DNA of 7,474 bases from Desulfobacteraceae bacterium. Lineage in GTDB: Bacteria; Desulfobacterota; Desulfobacteria; Desulfobacterales; UBA11574. Below are positions 6,829 to 7,474 of the stretch, piece after piece. Under the pieces are notes generated by a model, which saw only the letters and a program-made list of their open reading frames with translations, ran no database searches and had not been told where the DNA came from. The first letter of the stretch is position 1, and each line of letters begins with the position of its first letter. The position numbers were made by a program, and so were the translations under genes. The stretch covers positions 1-7,474 of the forward strand of contig DAOVAE010000049.1 of assembly GCA_030671225.1 (NCBI GenBank), written 5' to 3'.

Positions 6829-7248
6829 CTATGCATCAGTATCAGGCGGTGTCGGCATGGGAACTTTGAAAAACTGGACACCCTCTTCTTCTAACGTCTT
6901 TTCTTCTTCCTTTGTACTGACACCTCTAATGTTTCTTGGCTCTGAAACGCCGTAATGCATTTTTAGGGCTTCTTTGGTAAAATCAGTCCCCACGTCATCA
7001 AAATTTTTTTCAACAAAATCCACGATCTTCCGGCTAATATTTGTAAGATCCTCCTTCTGATCAGAAAAATTTTTTATAGACATAGACGATTTTATTGCAA
7101 AAGTCGAAGGCAGCCTGGCAATGGAAGTACTGTTACAAATCGGGCATGCAATAAGGCCGTTTTTTTCCTGTTCTTCGTATGCCTTTATGTCTTCAAACCA
7201 ACCCTCAAAGGAGTGGCCGTTGATACATTGCAAATCGTATGCTATCAT
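6829..7248 (-). CDS. DUF1178 family protein (putative zinc-binding)
   Basis: This 139-residue protein matches the DUF1178 pattern from end to end: an N-terminus MIAYDLQC followed by NGHSFEGWFED (10-20), a CPIC knuckle (35-38), and a C-terminal part with VGTDFTKEALKMHYG (86-100) and IRGVSTKEEE (108-117). Cys8, His12, Cys35 and Cys38 could form one zinc site; this is inferred from spacing. Family members are of unknown function and occur widely in Proteobacteria. The ATG at 7248 gives the standard family N-terminus, yet no purine-rich ribosome binding site is visible upstream. It is transcribed towards the lipid block and shares no obvious pathway with it. The gene is intact. Confidence 0.9.
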   Translation of the reverse strand: MIAYDLQCINGHSFEGWFEDIKAYEEQEKNGLIACPICNSTSIARLPSTFAIKSSMSIKNFSDQKEDLTNISRKIVDFVEKNFDDVGTDFTKEALKMHYGVSEPRNIRGVSTKEEEKTLEEEGVQFFKVPMPTPPDTDA

Positions 7249-7257
7249 ATATATAAA

Positions 7258-7263
7258 ATTATA
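7258..7263 (-). promoter_or_regulatory. TATAAT box close to the DUF1178 start
   Basis: Read on the minus strand this is a perfect TATAAT, 9 nt before the ATG. Transcription would begin about at the start codon, giving a nearly leaderless mRNA, which agrees with the missing ribosome binding site. The -35 position (7281-7286, reading GAAGCC) is a poor match and lies inside the terminal repeat of the adjacent element. It could be chance in AT-rich DNA. Confidence 0.25.
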
Positions 7264-7276
7264 TCGCTTTTAATAT

Positions 7277-7430
7277 TGACGGCTTCGTAAAAAGTCCAAC
7301 TTCTGTGTTGCGCTGCATCCTTCGTCATTGCAGCGTACTATAAGTACGCCTCATTCCTCAGGATTTGCGCGCCTTGAATTTGGAGCTTTTTATTTTTGCC
7401 GTCGAATTTCGACTTTTTACGAGATTGTCA
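7277..7430. repeat. MITE-like or intergenic repeat element with terminal inverted repeats
   Basis: A 154-bp element is bounded by 20-bp inverted repeats (7277-7296 and 7411-7430) matching at 16 of 20 positions, with a perfect 12-bp core TCGTAAAAAGTC / GACTTTTTACGA (7285-7296, 7411-7422). It encodes no protein. The centre holds a perfect hairpin (7333-7349), with partly complementary flanks such as ATCC (7317-7320) and GGAT (7361-7364). GCCGTC (7398-7403) repeats the inverse of GACGGC at the left end, and GTCGAA/TTCGAC (7401-7413) is a small palindrome at the right end. No clear target-site duplication is visible. From memory, very similar intergenic elements are common in Desulfobacterales genomes; copy number cannot be seen here. 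Confidence 0.75.
7333..7349. repeat. Central hairpin of the repeat element
   Basis: GCGTACT and AGTACGC form a perfect 7-bp stem around the 3-nt loop ATA. It marks the middle of the inverted-repeat element and could extrude as a cruciform or fold in RNA. No T-run follows, so it is not a typical terminator. Confidence 0.7.
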
Positions 7431-7474
7431 AAATGGATTGTTTATTTTAAGCTTATCGAGAAGCTATCTTTAAT
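7431..7474. other. AT-rich tail of the window
   Basis: No gene is seen here. AGCTT (7450-7454) and AAGCT (7461-7465) can form a 5-bp stem with a 6-nt loop, too weak to call a terminator. Confidence 0.35.

Noticed and set aside
6822..6829. GCCCGGGC palindrome as a bidirectional terminator
   Set aside because: It has no loop and no T-tract on either side.
7277..7430. CRISPR repeat or tRNA in the terminal intergenic region
   Set aside because: There is a single inverted-repeat unit with no regularly spaced direct repeats, and no cloverleaf or anticodon arm can be drawn.

Overview
The window carries one co-directional plus-strand gene block (16-6767), a convergent minus-strand gene (6829-7248), and an intergenic end dominated by an inverted-repeat element (7277-7430). 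The block reads as a lipid-biosynthesis operon: acyl-CoA dehydrogenase, 3-oxoacyl-ACP reductase (FabG type), acyl carrier protein, beta-ketoacyl-ACP synthase II (FabF type), a 602-residue protein not usually named in such clusters, and a PlsC-type acyltransferase. Gaps are 2 bp (ACAD/FabG), 13 bp (FabG/ACP), 186 bp (ACP/FabF), a 3-base overlap (FabF/602-aa protein) and 9 bp (602-aa protein/PlsC).

Organism: moderate GC, the operon content, a DUF1178 protein and a terminal repeat whose sequence looks familiar from marine sulfate reducers together suggest a deltaproteobacterium (Desulfobacterota, probably Desulfobacterales-like). This is inference from memory; no marker gene in the window settles it.

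How the genes may work together: the ACP would carry the growing chain, FabF would condense, FabG would reduce the 3-keto group, and the PlsC-like enzyme would move the finished acyl group to a glycerophospholipid precursor. No dehydratase (FabZ/FabA), malonyl transferase (FabD), priming synthase (FabH), FabI or FabV is visible. Two proteins could act on the 2,3-enoyl bond: the acyl-CoA dehydrogenase and the 602-residue protein. I read the latter as a divergent FMN TIM-barrel of the nitronate monooxygenase/FabK/PfaD superfamily, because several landmarks of that fold occur in the right order, including a Gly-Gly-His motif. The set therefore looks like a dedicated system for a special fatty acid or lipid rather than the ordinary housekeeping fab operon.

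Non-coding parts: 2692-2877 holds hairpins and a TTG start with a good ribosome binding site. 6768-6828, between convergent genes, shows no convincing terminator. 7249-7474 holds a 154-bp element with 20-bp imperfect terminal inverted repeats and a central hairpin. I see no tRNA, rRNA, CRISPR array or transposase gene.
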